25,711 bases of DNA from DASXMX01 sp036794395 (GCA_036794395.1 DAIRGS010000068.1:1-25711); one strand, 5' to 3'; counted from the stretch's first letter, positions 6,767 to 14,151 are shown. Made by a program: numbers and translations. Notes: generated by a model not told the origin, from the letters alone.

Positions 6767-7879
6767 TCAATAAACCAATCCCAGTTCCTCATAGATAATC
6801 GTGTGGATTTCCCGCATGCGTTTGTGATGAGCCGGTTCGCCTGGCATTCCATTGCAGACCAGCGTGACGACCAGGCCATGCTCAGGGTCGGCGAAGGCGG
6901 TGGCGGATTGGTGGCCGTTGTGGCCGAAGGTGCGGTGGGAGGCGTGGGGGCCGTAGCCGTAGGGGAGGGTGTCGGGGCCGTACTGGTTGGAGTTGAGGAG
7001 GAAGCCGAGGCCCCAGTCGATGATGTGGCGGAAGGTGATGTCGTACATGCCGGCGCGGTGCCGGGCGATCAAGGCCTCGACGGTTTGGGGGGAGATGATG
7101 CGGCGGCCTTGAAGAGTTCCGCCGGCGAGCATCATTTCGTAGATTCGGCCAAGTTCGCGGACCGGGCCATGGCCGCTGCTGGCGGGGCGAGCGTGGGTGG
7201 CGGCGGGTTCGGTATCCAAGCCGGCATCGATGGGATGGCCTGTCTCGGTTTTCTGCGTGATCGCCAGGCGATCGCCATATCCGCGGTAAACTTCGGGGGG
7301 CATCGCGATCCAGGAATCATTCATCCCCAGTGGCTCGAAAATTTCCTGGCGCACGTAGTCCGCGAAAGCTCGGCCATCGAGCCGGCGGACGATTTCGCCG
7401 AGCATGAACCAGCTCACCAGTGCGCTGTAGCCGGCCTTTTGCCCGGGAACCCAATCGCGCTCGGGGCGCATGGAACATATCTTGGAAATAATGGTGTCCC
7501 ATGAAACATCGGGCCAGCCTGTTTCTACCCAGCGGATGGGAGCGGTGTGGGTGAGAATGTGGCGGAGCGTAATGCGATCTTTTTCGTGCTGCGCGAATTC
7601 GGGGACGTGTTGGGCGATGGGATCGTCCAGTGTGAGCAGGCCTTTTTCCCAGAGTTGGGCGATGGCCAGGGCGGCCATGGGCTTTGTGGCCGACATCCAT
7701 AGGATCACCGTGTCCGGAGTCATGGCGACGCCCGGGCGCGACTGGCCGATTCCAAGATCGGCCATCACGCGCCCGCGCACTGAGACGTACAACTGAGCGC
7801 CGATCTGGATTCCAGCTTCTATTTGGGCGCGAAGTATCTCGGCCGTTCGCGGCAACTCATTGACGTTGCCCGTAATCAT
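6767..7879 (-). CDS. Serine hydrolase, class C beta-lactamase/esterase family
   Basis: The 370-residue protein carries the family's catalytic motifs: SATK (S63xxK66, in ILWMSATKPMAAL), the tyrosine motif YSA at 151-153, and HNG at 320-322 in place of the KTG/HTG motif. Around them are typical segments such as TLRHILTHTAP and FEPLGMNDSW. The family includes esterases, DD-peptidases and class C beta-lactamases. There is no signal peptide, so an esterase-type cytosolic role is more likely than antibiotic resistance. The ATG overlaps the stop of ybaB by ATGA, so it is translationally coupled as the third gene after dnaX. In many bacteria recR occupies this position, which makes the coupling notable. 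Confidence 0.8.
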   Translation of the reverse strand: MITGNVNELPRTAEILRAQIEAGIQIGAQLYVSVRGRVMADLGIGQSRPGVAMTPDTVILWMSATKPMAALAIAQLWEKGLLTLDDPIAQHVPEFAQHEKDRITLRHILTHTAPIRWVETGWPDVSWDTIISKICSMRPERDWVPGQKAGYSALVSWFMLGEIVRRLDGRAFADYVRQEIFEPLGMNDSWIAMPPEVYRGYGDRLAITQKTETGHPIDAGLDTEPAATHARPASSGHGPVRELGRIYEMMLAGGTLQGRRIISPQTVEALIARHRAGMYDITFRHIIDWGLGFLLNSNQYGPDTLPYGYGPHASHRTFGHNGHQSATAFADPEHGLVVTLVCNGMPGEPAHHKRMREIHTIIYEELGLVY

Positions 7880-8217
7880 CCGGGCAGCATCCCGGGGGGA
7901 ATCCCCAGATCGGAGGCCATTTTCTGCATTTGGGCGCGGGCGGTTTCAGAGGCCTTATTCTGAGCCGCGGCCACCGCCGCGACGATGACGTCTTCGAGCA
8001 TGTCGGTATCGGTGGGATCGATCCGGGATTTGTCGATGCGAATCTTCACCAGCTCCATTCGACCATTGACGGTCGCCTCCACCATTCCGCCGGCTGCGTC
8101 GGCGGTCACCAGACGTGTGGCCAGGTCGTCCTGCATGGCCTTCATTTTGTCCTGCATTTCCCGGGCCTTGGCCATCAGGCCGGGTAGATTGCCTAGTCCT
8201 TTAATGGCGTCGAACAT
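7876..8217 (-). CDS. ybaB: YbaB/EbfC nucleoid-associated protein
   Basis: The 113-residue protein has the standard length and sequence for YbaB/EbfC: FDAIKGLGNLPGLMAKAREMQDKMKAMQ as the first helix (read in two parts), then the GGMVEATVNGRMELVKIRID strand pair, then DMLEDVIVAAVAAAQNKA. Members form a tweezer-like dimer that binds DNA and are thought to help recombination repair and nucleoid organisation. It lies 81 nt downstream of dnaX, the classical neighbour, and overlaps the following serine hydrolase by ATGA. A weak purine stretch, AAAGG, sits about 10 nt before the start. Confidence 0.93.
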   Translation of the reverse strand: MFDAIKGLGNLPGLMAKAREMQDKMKAMQDDLATRLVTADAAGGMVEATVNGRMELVKIRIDKSRIDPTDTDMLEDVIVAAVAAAQNKASETARAQMQKMASDLGIPPGMLPG

Positions 8218-8298
8218 CAGGGGAGCCTTTCTGGAAATATCGGTCTGTGAAAATCTGACAGGTTATTTGTTGAAAGTTAGGTGATCGAAATTTGAATG

Positions 8299-10245
8299 TC
8301 ATTCAACCTTAACGATCTGGGCCCCCATCTGATCCATCAGCGCTTTCACAAGCGGCTCATTCCGGAGCGAATCGATCAGCTCGGGGGTTAGCTTGATGGT
8401 CGGCACAGCAGGCGCGACAGGCTGTGGCGGGGGGGGTGGAGTGGCGGCTTTGGGTGGAGATCTTGGAGTTGAATGCTGCCGCTCGGCCGGGGTTGCAGTG
8501 GTTGCGGGTTCGATCGGAGCATCGGCATCGACTTCGAATTTAACGCCGACACTGCGCCCCAGAACCTCGCTAAGCTTTTCACGGACAAGGTCCTTCTTGC
8601 CGTTACGTTCGAGAATCTTGACGAAGGTATCGTGATTGGGCGCATAACGGACAATTGCGCGGCCTTCGTCGATTGCGACCAGCCGGCCCGGGGTGAGCAG
8701 CGAAGACAACATCGGGCCGTGAACGGTGAGTAGCTCCAACGCCGCTTGCCAGACTGCGGGGAGATTGGTGGGATCGACGGCTTCAACGTTTGCAATTGCG
8801 GTGTCAATCGCCGGGGCGATGGCGGGTGTGGGCGCGGACTTGGCTTGTTCGTTTTTGAGCAATATCGCCAGTGATGGGCCGGTCCACACTCGTCCGGGCT
8901 GTGGCAGGTCGTCGTCTTCATCTTCGTCAATCGCTTCTGCGACGCTGGCAGCCTCGGCTACCGGTGTGGATGCCGGCTGCGGCGAAGCAATGGGTGCCGG
9001 CGCAGCGGGCGCGGGTGGAGGGGAGGCTACGATGGCGGGCGGCTCAGGATTTTTTTTTTGCGCCGCGGGGGCCGTTGTTGCGGCTCGGGCTGTGGAGCTT
9101 CCGCCGCCGCCGCCATCCAGACGAGAAAGCAGCTCGCCGATTGAGGCAAACTGATCGGCCAGCGCCATTCGCACCAGCGTGGCATCAAGCAGAGCACGGC
9201 CTGCCTGCGACTGGCGGATATTCCGCCGGAGTTCTTCGAGGATCGTGATGTCTTGGGTGAGCGTGATCGCGTCGAATCGATCGGCTTGGGCGAGCAGGTC
9301 ATTCATCGCCAGGCCGGGCACTTCGACGAGGGTTGAATCTGCTCCGCAGGTTCGAAGGATCAGCAGGTTTCGCAGGTGATCGGTCAGCGATGCGATCAGC
9401 GCATCGACCGATAAGCCGCCGGTCACGATCGCATCGGCCTGGCTGAGCGTTGCCTTGACGTTTCCGGTTCCAATGGCGTCGGCAAGTTCAAACAGAATTT
9501 GCGTTTTGGGAAGGCCCAGGAGTTGTTCGACCATCTCAGCCGTGAGATGTTTTTCGCCCACGCTGAGCAGGCGATCGAGAAGCGAAAGCGCATCCCGCAT
9601 CGATCCGGCCCCGGCTTTTGCCACCAGCAGCAGGGCGTCTTCGTCGGCCTTGATCTTTTCCTTGCCGCAGATGTCGGCAAGATGCCCGGCGATTTCGCGG
9701 GTGGGAATATTTCGAAAATCATACCGCTGACACCGCGAAAGAATGGTCGGCAACACCTTCTCAGGCTCAGTCGTGGCCAGAATAAACTTCACATGCCCCG
9801 GCGGCTCTTCCAGCGTCTTAAGCAGCGCGTTGAACGCGCTTTTGGAAAGCATGTGTACTTCGTCGATGATGTACACCTTGAACCGGCTGCGGGCCGGGCG
9901 GTATTGGGAGTTTTCAATAACCTCGCGAATGTTATCGACGCCGGTGTTGCTGGCCGCGTCGATTTCGATGACGTCGATGTCGTCGCCGCGAGCGATGGCC
10001 ACGCACGAATCACACTTGCCACAGGGCTCGGTCGTCGGCCCATCGGCGTTGTGGCAGTTGAGCGCCTTGGCCAGAATGCGGGCCATCGAGGTCTTACCCG
10101 TGCCCCGCGTGCCGCAAAAAAGATAAGCGTGCGCGATCCGCGCAGACTTGATCGCCTTCTTCAGCGTTTGCGCAACGTGATCCTGCCCGATGACTTCATC
10201 AAAGGTTCCGGAACGATAACGGCGGGCGAGGACGGTATAAGACAT
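8299..10245 (-). CDS. dnaX: DNA polymerase III subunit gamma/tau
   Basis: The 648-residue protein is the clamp-loader ATPase of the replicative polymerase. Visible are the Walker A motif GTRGTGKT (45-52), the four zinc-binding cysteines C64, C75, C78 and C81, the Walker B DEVH (128-131), the sensor-1 region ATTEPEKVLPTILSRCQRYDF (split over strand and helix) with the SRC arginine finger, and domain III up to about residue 380. A Pro/Ala-rich linker and a C-terminal tau-type domain follow. A run of ten A residues lies at codons 396-399 (9050-9059), immediately after domain III, and both shifted frames end within a few codons, giving predicted products of 400 or 405 residues. That is the expected place for a gamma form. 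The promoter appears to give a leader of about five nucleotides, and no Shine-Dalgarno sequence is visible. ybaB follows. Confidence 0.95.
   Translation of the reverse strand: MSYTVLARRYRSGTFDEVIGQDHVAQTLKKAIKSARIAHAYLFCGTRGTGKTSMARILAKALNCHNADGPTTEPCGKCDSCVAIARGDDIDVIEIDAASNTGVDNIREVIENSQYRPARSRFKVYIIDEVHMLSKSAFNALLKTLEEPPGHVKFILATTEPEKVLPTILSRCQRYDFRNIPTREIAGHLADICGKEKIKADEDALLLVAKAGAGSMRDALSLLDRLLSVGEKHLTAEMVEQLLGLPKTQILFELADAIGTGNVKATLSQADAIVTGGLSVDALIASLTDHLRNLLILRTCGADSTLVEVPGLAMNDLLAQADRFDAITLTQDITILEELRRNIRQSQAGRALLDATLVRMALADQFASIGELLSRLDGGGGGSSTARAATTAPAAQKKNPEPPAIVASPPPAPAAPAPIASPQPASTPVAEAASVAEAIDEDEDDDLPQPGRVWTGPSLAILLKNEQAKSAPTPAIAPAIDTAIANVEAVDPTNLPAVWQAALELLTVHGPMLSSLLTPGRLVAIDEGRAIVRYAPNHDTFVKILERNGKKDLVREKLSEVLGRSVGVKFEVDADAPIEPATTATPAERQHSTPRSPPKAATPPPPPQPVAPAVPTIKLTPELIDSLRNEPLVKALMDQMGAQIVKVE
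9044..9060 (-). promoter_or_regulatory. A10 slippage tract in dnaX, probable gamma-subunit switch
   Basis: In the reading frame the tract is CAA AAA AAA AAT CCT. If one A is added or the ribosome slips back one base, it reads CAA AAA AAA AAA TCC TGA and stops at 9044-9046 (400 aa). If one A is lost or the ribosome slips forward, the frame runs ATC CTG AGC and stops at TAG 9027-9029 (405 aa). Thermus thermophilus makes gamma by RNA polymerase slippage on an A9 run in dnaX. No upstream Shine-Dalgarno-like stimulator or clear downstream hairpin is seen, so transcriptional slippage is the better guess. Confidence 0.65.
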
Positions 10246-10256
10246 AGGCGACTGAT

Positions 10257-10285
10257 ATCTTAGTTTTGAAAGGGGTGGATGGGAA
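10257..10285 (-). promoter_or_regulatory. Predicted dnaX promoter
   Basis: On the minus strand, TTCCCA (10285-10280) and TAAGAT (10262-10257) are separated by 17 nt. Each matches four of six consensus bases. Transcription would start near 10250, five nucleotides before the ATG at 10245. No Shine-Dalgarno sequence would then be on the mRNA. Confidence 0.4.
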
Positions 10286-10371
10286 ATCGGATCGAATGAG
10301 GCGACGGCCTAGGGGTCAGCAGCGGCGTCGAAAGCCTTAAATATCGCATAACGGCGCTGTTCTTTGGGCAA

Positions 10372-10400
10372 TTGTATCCACACATGCCGGTGTGTAGAAT
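10372..10400 (+). promoter_or_regulatory. Predicted vapBC promoter, leaderless
   Basis: TTGTAT (10372-10377) and TAGAAT (10395-10400) are spaced by exactly 17 nt. Seven bases after the -10 box comes 10407, the first base of the GTG start of vapB. The transcript is therefore predicted to begin at the start codon. Confidence 0.55.
10380..10395. promoter_or_regulatory. Palindromic operator inside the vapBC promoter
   Basis: ACACA (10380-10384) and TGTGT (10391-10395) are perfect inverted arms around TGCCGG and fill the spacer between the -35 and -10 boxes. VapB antitoxins bind such palindromes in their own promoters, so this is a likely autoregulatory site. Only five base pairs per arm are visible. 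Confidence 0.5.
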
Positions 10401-10406
10401 TGGGAT

Positions 10407-10607
10407 GTGGCAACGAATCTTCAAATTGACGACAAACTGCTCAACAAGGCCCTCAAGATCGGTGGCCAGCGTACCAAAAAGGCCACTGTTACTGAGGCGC
10501 TTGAGGAGTATATCCGTCGACGCGAACAGATGAGGATTGTCGAACTCTTCGGCACCGTTGATATTGATCCCGGCTACGACTACAAGGCTCAGAGGAAGCG
10601 GCGTTGA
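10407..10607 (+). CDS. vapB: VapB-family antitoxin
   Basis: The 66-residue protein reads MATNLQIDDKLLNKALKIGG, then RTKKATVTEALEEYIRRREQ, and ends in a GTVDIDPGYDYKAQRKR tail. This is the usual VapB pattern: an N-terminal strand and helices for ribbon-helix-helix DNA binding, and a C-terminal toxin-binding tail. It neutralises the VapC ribonuclease and represses its own promoter. The start is GTG 10407, which coincides with the predicted transcription start; an ATG at 10405 is in the wrong frame. The stop overlaps the start region of vapC (TTGA at 10604-10607), so the two are coupled. Confidence 0.88.
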   Translation: MATNLQIDDKLLNKALKIGGQRTKKATVTEALEEYIRRREQMRIVELFGTVDIDPGYDYKAQRKRR

Positions 10608-11002
10608 ATGTTCTGGTGGATACTTCGGTGTGGTCCGCCGCGATTCGGCGGGGTGGGCCGACTCCCCCGCAGGCCGATGTTCTACGCGATCTTGTGCAGC
10701 AGGATCGAGCTGAATTGATTGGCCCAGTAAGGCAGGAACTACTCTCCGGCATTCGCCACTCAGTTCAATACGAGAGAGTAAAATCGTACCTGCGCGCATT
10801 TGTGGATCTACCGATCGAGACCGCGGATTACGAGCATGCGGCGGAATATTTTAATACTTGCAGGGCACGCGGCATCCAAGGCTCCAATACCGATTACCTC
10901 CTGTGCGCCGTGGCGGTGCGGCGCGGTATGTCGATTTTTACAACCGACGCGGATTTTGATCATTTTTCCCGTCACATACCGCTTGTTTTACACCGTTCAT
11001 AG
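10604..11002 (+). CDS. vapC: VapC-family PIN-domain ribonuclease toxin
   Basis: The 132-residue protein is a complete PIN domain. The acidic active-site residues are present: D6 in NVLVDTSVW, E45 in RQELLSG, D97 in NTDYLLCAVAVRRG, and D115/D117 in FTTDADFDHF. VapC toxins cut tRNA or rRNA with Mg2+ and stop growth when VapB is degraded. The start is taken as TTG 10604, overlapping the vapB stop, because the residues right after it match the family's N-terminus; no ATG is available in frame. Together with vapB and the promoter/operator it forms an apparently intact module inserted between dnaX and thiL, on the strand opposite dnaX. Confidence 0.88.
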   Translation: MNVLVDTSVWSAAIRRGGPTPPQADVLRDLVQQDRAELIGPVRQELLSGIRHSVQYERVKSYLRAFVDLPIETADYEHAAEYFNTCRARGIQGSNTDYLLCAVAVRRGMSIFTTDADFDHFSRHIPLVLHRS

Positions 11003-11096
11003 TCTAGTGGCGCGGGACCTGGTGGATTCGATGCATATTATCGATCTGCTCGCGAATCATTATCTGGCGCAGTTTGTTGAGGGGCGGTAACGCGAA

Positions 11097-11990
11097 ATGC
11101 CCGGAGAATCTGAATTCATCGATTGGATTCGAGCCCATCAACGACAGGCGGACTGTGTCGTCCTGCCGCCGGGCGATGACCTGGCGGTGTTGAAATGGCG
11201 GGGGGAGGATCTGCTGTTGGTGGGGGCTGATCAGGTTTTGGATGGGGTGCATTTCGATTCAACGATCCATTCGCCGCGGGCGATTGGGCGGAAGGTGATG
11301 AACAGGAATTTGTCGGATTGTGCCGCGATGGGGTGTCTGCCGACGGCGGCGGTGACGACTGCCGCGTTGCCAAAAGGGGTGGGGCTGGAGTATGCAAAGG
11401 AACTATATCTGGGGCTGCGTGAGGCGGCTGATGTTTTCGACTGCGCGATTGTGGGCGGAGACACCGGGTCCTGGGATGGGAAGCTTGTTCTCACCGTTAC
11501 GATTCTGGGTCGCAGCGCGGGCGTGAACCCAATCACGCGAAAGGGGGCCAAAGTCAGTGACGATATTTATGTAACCGGTCCGCTCGGGGGCAGCATTCTC
11601 GGACGGCATATGACTTTCGAGCCGCGGGTGGCGCTGGGCCGCCGTCTTGCTGAAACCGGGCGTATCGCAGCGATGATTGATGTGAGCGATGGGCTGAGCC
11701 GGGACCTTCGGCATATTTGCCGGCAGAGCGGAGTGGGGGCGCTGCTCAATTCAAAGCTTATTCCGATTCATCCTGACGCAATCATGTTGAGCGATCGGGA
11801 TGGCCGATCGGCGCTGGATCACGCGCTAAACGATGGAGAAGATCACGAGCTACTGTTCAGCGGACGATTGGAAGGGCTTGGGCTTCCAGTGACGCGGATC
11901 GGACGTGTGACCGAGCAGTCGGGGATTTACCTGGAAGTTGACGGCAAGGTGGAACTGCTGGAAGCGAAGGGATGGGAGCATCGGATCTGA
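11097..11990 (+). CDS. thiL: Thiamine-monophosphate kinase
   Basis: The 297-residue protein phosphorylates thiamine monophosphate to thiamine diphosphate with ATP, the last step of the pathway. The family's motifs appear in order: EFIDWIR at the N-terminus, VLPPGDDLAVL with the metal-binding GDD, VGADQVLDGVHFD, NLSDCAAMGCLPTAA, AIVGGDT, DVSDGLSRDL, and DGEDHELLF near the C-terminus. Length is slightly short of the usual 310-330 residues but the fold is complete. The ATG lies 94 nt after vapC. A purine stretch GAGGGG lies about 13-16 nt upstream, a rather distant ribosome binding site. There is no TPP riboswitch in the upstream gap. Confidence 0.92.
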   Translation: MPGESEFIDWIRAHQRQADCVVLPPGDDLAVLKWRGEDLLLVGADQVLDGVHFDSTIHSPRAIGRKVMNRNLSDCAAMGCLPTAAVTTAALPKGVGLEYAKELYLGLREAADVFDCAIVGGDTGSWDGKLVLTVTILGRSAGVNPITRKGAKVSDDIYVTGPLGGSILGRHMTFEPRVALGRRLAETGRIAAMIDVSDGLSRDLRHICRQSGVGALLNSKLIPIHPDAIMLSDRDGRSALDHALNDGEDHELLFSGRLEGLGLPVTRIGRVTEQSGIYLEVDGKVELLEAKGWEHRI

Positions 11991-12060
11991 ACTGATGCGA
12001 GCTGCGTCTTCGGGGAGCGCGCCTCGGCGCGGCAGGGCCGCAACCCAAAAAAGAGATGCA

Positions 12061-12090
12061 ACCACGGAGGCACGGAGACGCGGAGGCGCG
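12061..12090 (+). repeat. Single copy of the ACCACGGAGGCACGGAG repeat
   Basis: The motif consists of near-repeating CGGAGRC units of about 8-9 nt and matches the arms of the inverted-repeat element at 3071-3213. It lies in the 258-nt gap between thiL and tsaE. A short GC palindrome, CGCGCC-TC-GGCGCG, occurs at 12018-12031. I see no gene in that gap. Confidence 0.6.
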
Positions 12091-12248
12091 CTTGGCTAAC
12101 GGGCGGCGCTGCAAGGTGGTTAGGTTGGAAAAGTTTCGGCGGAGAAGATTTGCGCGGGCTGCGAAGAATTGGGGGGGTAGCAGTACAAACAGGAGAATTG
12201 AAATTCTGGCCGCGCGATCAGGGCGGACGTTTTTGCGGACGAGACTTC

Positions 12249-12677
12249 ATGATCACGCGTGAATCGAACAGTGTACGTGAAACCGAGTCGATCGCGGGTG
12301 AACTGGCGGGATCGCTTCGGGGCGGTGAATGCATTGCACTTTTTGGCGACCTGGGTGCGGGAAAAACGCAATTCACGCGCGGCTTGGTTCATGCACTGGG
12401 CGGGCCGGCAAAAGCCGTTAGCAGTCCGACGTTTGTCCTGTTGAACGTGTATCCCGGCGGGCGTCTGAAGGTCTATCACCTGGACGCATACCGCGTATGT
12501 GGATCCGAAGATTTTGAATCGATCGGATTTACCGAATTGCTTGAGCAAGGCGGCGTGGTGGTTGTCGAATGGGCGGAGCGTGTTAGCGCGCTTCTGCCGG
12601 CAAATCACATCTCTGTCACAATTACTGCGATTGGGGAATCGTCAAGGCAAATCGACATTGACGTCATCCGGCCGTGA
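12249..12677 (+). CDS. tsaE: tRNA threonylcarbamoyladenosine biosynthesis ATPase TsaE
   Basis: The 142-residue protein is the small ATPase that works with TsaB and TsaD to make the t6A modification at position 37 of ANN-decoding tRNAs. It has the Walker A motif GDLGAGKTQFTRG, SPTFVLLNVY, HLDAYRV and VVEWAERV, in the standard order and at the standard length. The frame is open upstream to 12150, but ATG 12249 gives the family's usual N-terminus (MITRESNSVRETESIAGELA, truncated here). No clear Shine-Dalgarno sequence precedes it. The gene is convergent with the ferredoxin gene, nine bases away, with no obvious terminator between them. Confidence 0.9.
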   Translation: MITRESNSVRETESIAGELAGSLRGGECIALFGDLGAGKTQFTRGLVHALGGPAKAVSSPTFVLLNVYPGGRLKVYHLDAYRVCGSEDFESIGFTELLEQGGVVVVEWAERVSALLPANHISVTITAIGESSRQIDIDVIRP

Positions 12678-12686
12678 CATTCAAAG

Positions 12687-13052
12687 TCATTTTGTCGTCC
12701 ATACCGCCGGCGGGGTGATCTCATCGGCGGGCTGCTTGCCAGCGTCTGCCCGGCCGCTGCCTGCCAGGCGGCTAATCACGCGCACGCTCATGTCGTGATC
12801 ACACAGGATCTGACAGCTCAGGCGCAAACCTGGCTGGGATATGAGGCCTCGGGCGGTCAATACGTCCTTTTCGGCCTGGGTCATGGACGCAGGTTCGCCT
12901 GCGACGAATTGCACGCGGCAGGTGGTGCATCGGGCAAATCCGCCGCACGCGTGGAGTTGATCCTGTTTGGCGTCGTCGATCAGTGCGTTGATCAGGCGCT
13001 TTTCAGCAGGGACTTCAAACGTGCCGGCCTCTTCAACCGTTATTTTCGGCAT
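12687..13052 (-). CDS. 2Fe-2S ferredoxin, adrenodoxin-type cysteine spacing
   Basis: The 121-residue protein has cysteines C36, C42, C45 and C80 in a C-x5-C-x2-C-x34-C arrangement (HACGGFARCTTCRVQF; LRLSCQ), which binds one [2Fe-2S] cluster. The five-residue first spacing is that of adrenodoxin/Isc-type rather than plant-type ferredoxins. An extra cysteine, C84, lies in QILCDHDMSV. About 25 residues after the fold are polar and probably disordered. A good Shine-Dalgarno sequence, AAGGAG, lies five bases before the ATG (13058-13063). It is a soluble electron carrier; its partner cannot be inferred from the neighbours, tsaE and a DUF922-like gene. Confidence 0.88.
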   Translation of the reverse strand: MPKITVEEAGTFEVPAEKRLINALIDDAKQDQLHACGGFARCTTCRVQFVAGEPASMTQAEKDVLTARGLISQPGLRLSCQILCDHDMSVRVISRLAGSGRADAGKQPADEITPPAVWTTK

Positions 13053-13266
13053 CTCAACTCCTTCGTTGCGGATCTTTTAGCGACTTGCGGCCCACGATGC
13101 CATCAGGCAATCGTATGTTTGTTTGTCGGGATTGATTCCGGATGGGCGCGGGCGGAATTGTTTGACAATCCCGTCACGGTCAATCTGCGAAACTTATTCC
13201 GCGTATCGCGACGCGTTTGCATGGCAAAGTTTATATTTTGAAGATACGCGGTAAGGTGAAGTCACA

Positions 13267-13926
13267 ATGGGCTGGCGTGCCAGATGTATTTTTGGAGTGG
13301 GGTTCCTTGCAACCGCGTGGGCCGCGGCCATACCGATCGCCCATGGCGATGTCACGGTCGAGCAGAAGGCCGTTGAAATTGAGCACAAAACGTTTGATCC
13401 CAACCATCGCCCGGACGACATGCCTGCCCTGAAGCCCGGAGAGGCGGCAGTCACCGAGTCGCGGTTCGACTGCGATGCCGACATTTCTTACAAGATCATT
13501 GAGCGAAAGACAGGAGATGAAACCTGCGCGGTTTCGTTGCGCGTGCAGGCGGTCCACGTTACTTCAACATTAAAAATCATTGTCTGGTTGCCGACGGGAG
13601 TGCCGCAGAAACTTGCCGCACACGAGGAAGGGCATTGCCGGATAGACCAGCATGTGTATGACGAGGCCAAAATCCAATTAGAAAAGGATGCCCACGCGCT
13701 CGAAGGCCAGATACTTCGCGCGTCGGCCGCGGATTGTGACCTGGCAGCACACCAGGCAACACAATCCGCGGCCGACGCTTATTGCAAACAGTATCTTCAA
13801 TATGTCGCAAAGCGGGTGAGCCGCGTCAACGACGAATATGACAGAATCACCGCCCACGGCACAAAGGCCAACCCGACAGAAGACGAAGCCATTAAGCAAT
13901 CGCTTCTGTGCGCCGAGGGCAAATGA
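13267..13926 (+). CDS. Secreted DUF922-like protein with HExxH motif
   Basis: The 219-residue protein starts with a signal peptide (basic MGWRAR, hydrophobic core to about residue 22, probable cleavage after AHG at 27). The mature part has a hydrophobic LKIIVWLP strand followed by LAAHEEGHCRID, where HEEGH (119-123) is a zinc-metallopeptidase signature. A long helical C-terminus rich in Ala and Gln follows. Six cysteines (69, 87, 124, 157, 173, 215) could form disulfides after export. The pattern fits the DUF922 group, described as predicted secreted Zn-dependent proteases, though activity has not been shown as far as I know. An AAGGTGAA ribosome binding site lies before ATG 13267. Confidence 0.75.
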   Translation: MGWRARCIFGVGFLATAWAAAIPIAHGDVTVEQKAVEIEHKTFDPNHRPDDMPALKPGEAAVTESRFDCDADISYKIIERKTGDETCAVSLRVQAVHVTSTLKIIVWLPTGVPQKLAAHEEGHCRIDQHVYDEAKIQLEKDAHALEGQILRASAADCDLAAHQATQSAADAYCKQYLQYVAKRVSRVNDEYDRITAHGTKANPTEDEAIKQSLLCAEGK

Positions 13927-13942
13927 GGGCGATTTATCGCCC
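13927..13942. other. Convergent hairpin between two stop codons
   Basis: GGGCGAT followed by TT and ATCGCCC forms a perfect palindrome exactly between the stop of the DUF922-like gene and the stop of the 41-aa gene, and includes the latter. There is no strong T tract, so it may be a weak bidirectional terminator or chance. Confidence 0.35.
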
Positions 13943-14059
13943 GATCAGTTTTAGGACAATGAAGACCAAAACGGCAAAGCCCAAGCTGCCGGTTAGCAGG
14001 TAGGCGATAAGCGAACCACCGATGGCTGCGATCACGATAGATGCGAGTACGGGAACCAT
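13934..14059 (-). CDS. Small two-helix membrane protein, 41 aa
   Basis: The short reading frame encodes a very hydrophobic peptide: MVPVLASIVIAAIGGSLIAY followed by LLTGSLGFAVLVFIVLKLIGR (split here). This suggests two membrane helices joined by a TGS turn, with a basic C-terminus. A strong GGAGGAG (14062-14068) lies directly upstream of the ATG. The conserved-looking glycine pattern recalls the C-terminal half of YeaQ/GlsB-type small stress proteins, but the match is only by eye. It lies downstream of the rny terminator, so it would need its own promoter or read-through. A 6-bp hairpin (14089-14104) lies just upstream. I consider it a real but unrecognised small gene. Confidence 0.6.
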   Translation of the reverse strand: MVPVLASIVIAAIGGSLIAYLLTGSLGFAVLVFIVLKLIGR

Positions 14060-14151
14060 AACTCCTCCAGGCTGATGTTGTGTGGCCCACCGCCACTCGG
14101 CGGTTTCAGCAGAGGAAAGAGCAAACGGTGTACCGCAGTTAATATTGAGAT

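Noticed and set aside
6803..7504. 233-codon plus-strand frame
   Set aside because: Antisense of the serine hydrolase, whose catalytic motifs are intact.
9499..10263. 254-codon plus-strand frame
   Set aside because: Antisense of dnaX over its Walker motifs.
11003..11096. TPP riboswitch before thiL
   Set aside because: The gap is 94 nt and shows none of the conserved thi-box strings.
12795..13241. 148-codon plus-strand frame
   Set aside because: Antisense to the ferredoxin gene, which has a proper ribosome binding site and all cluster cysteines.
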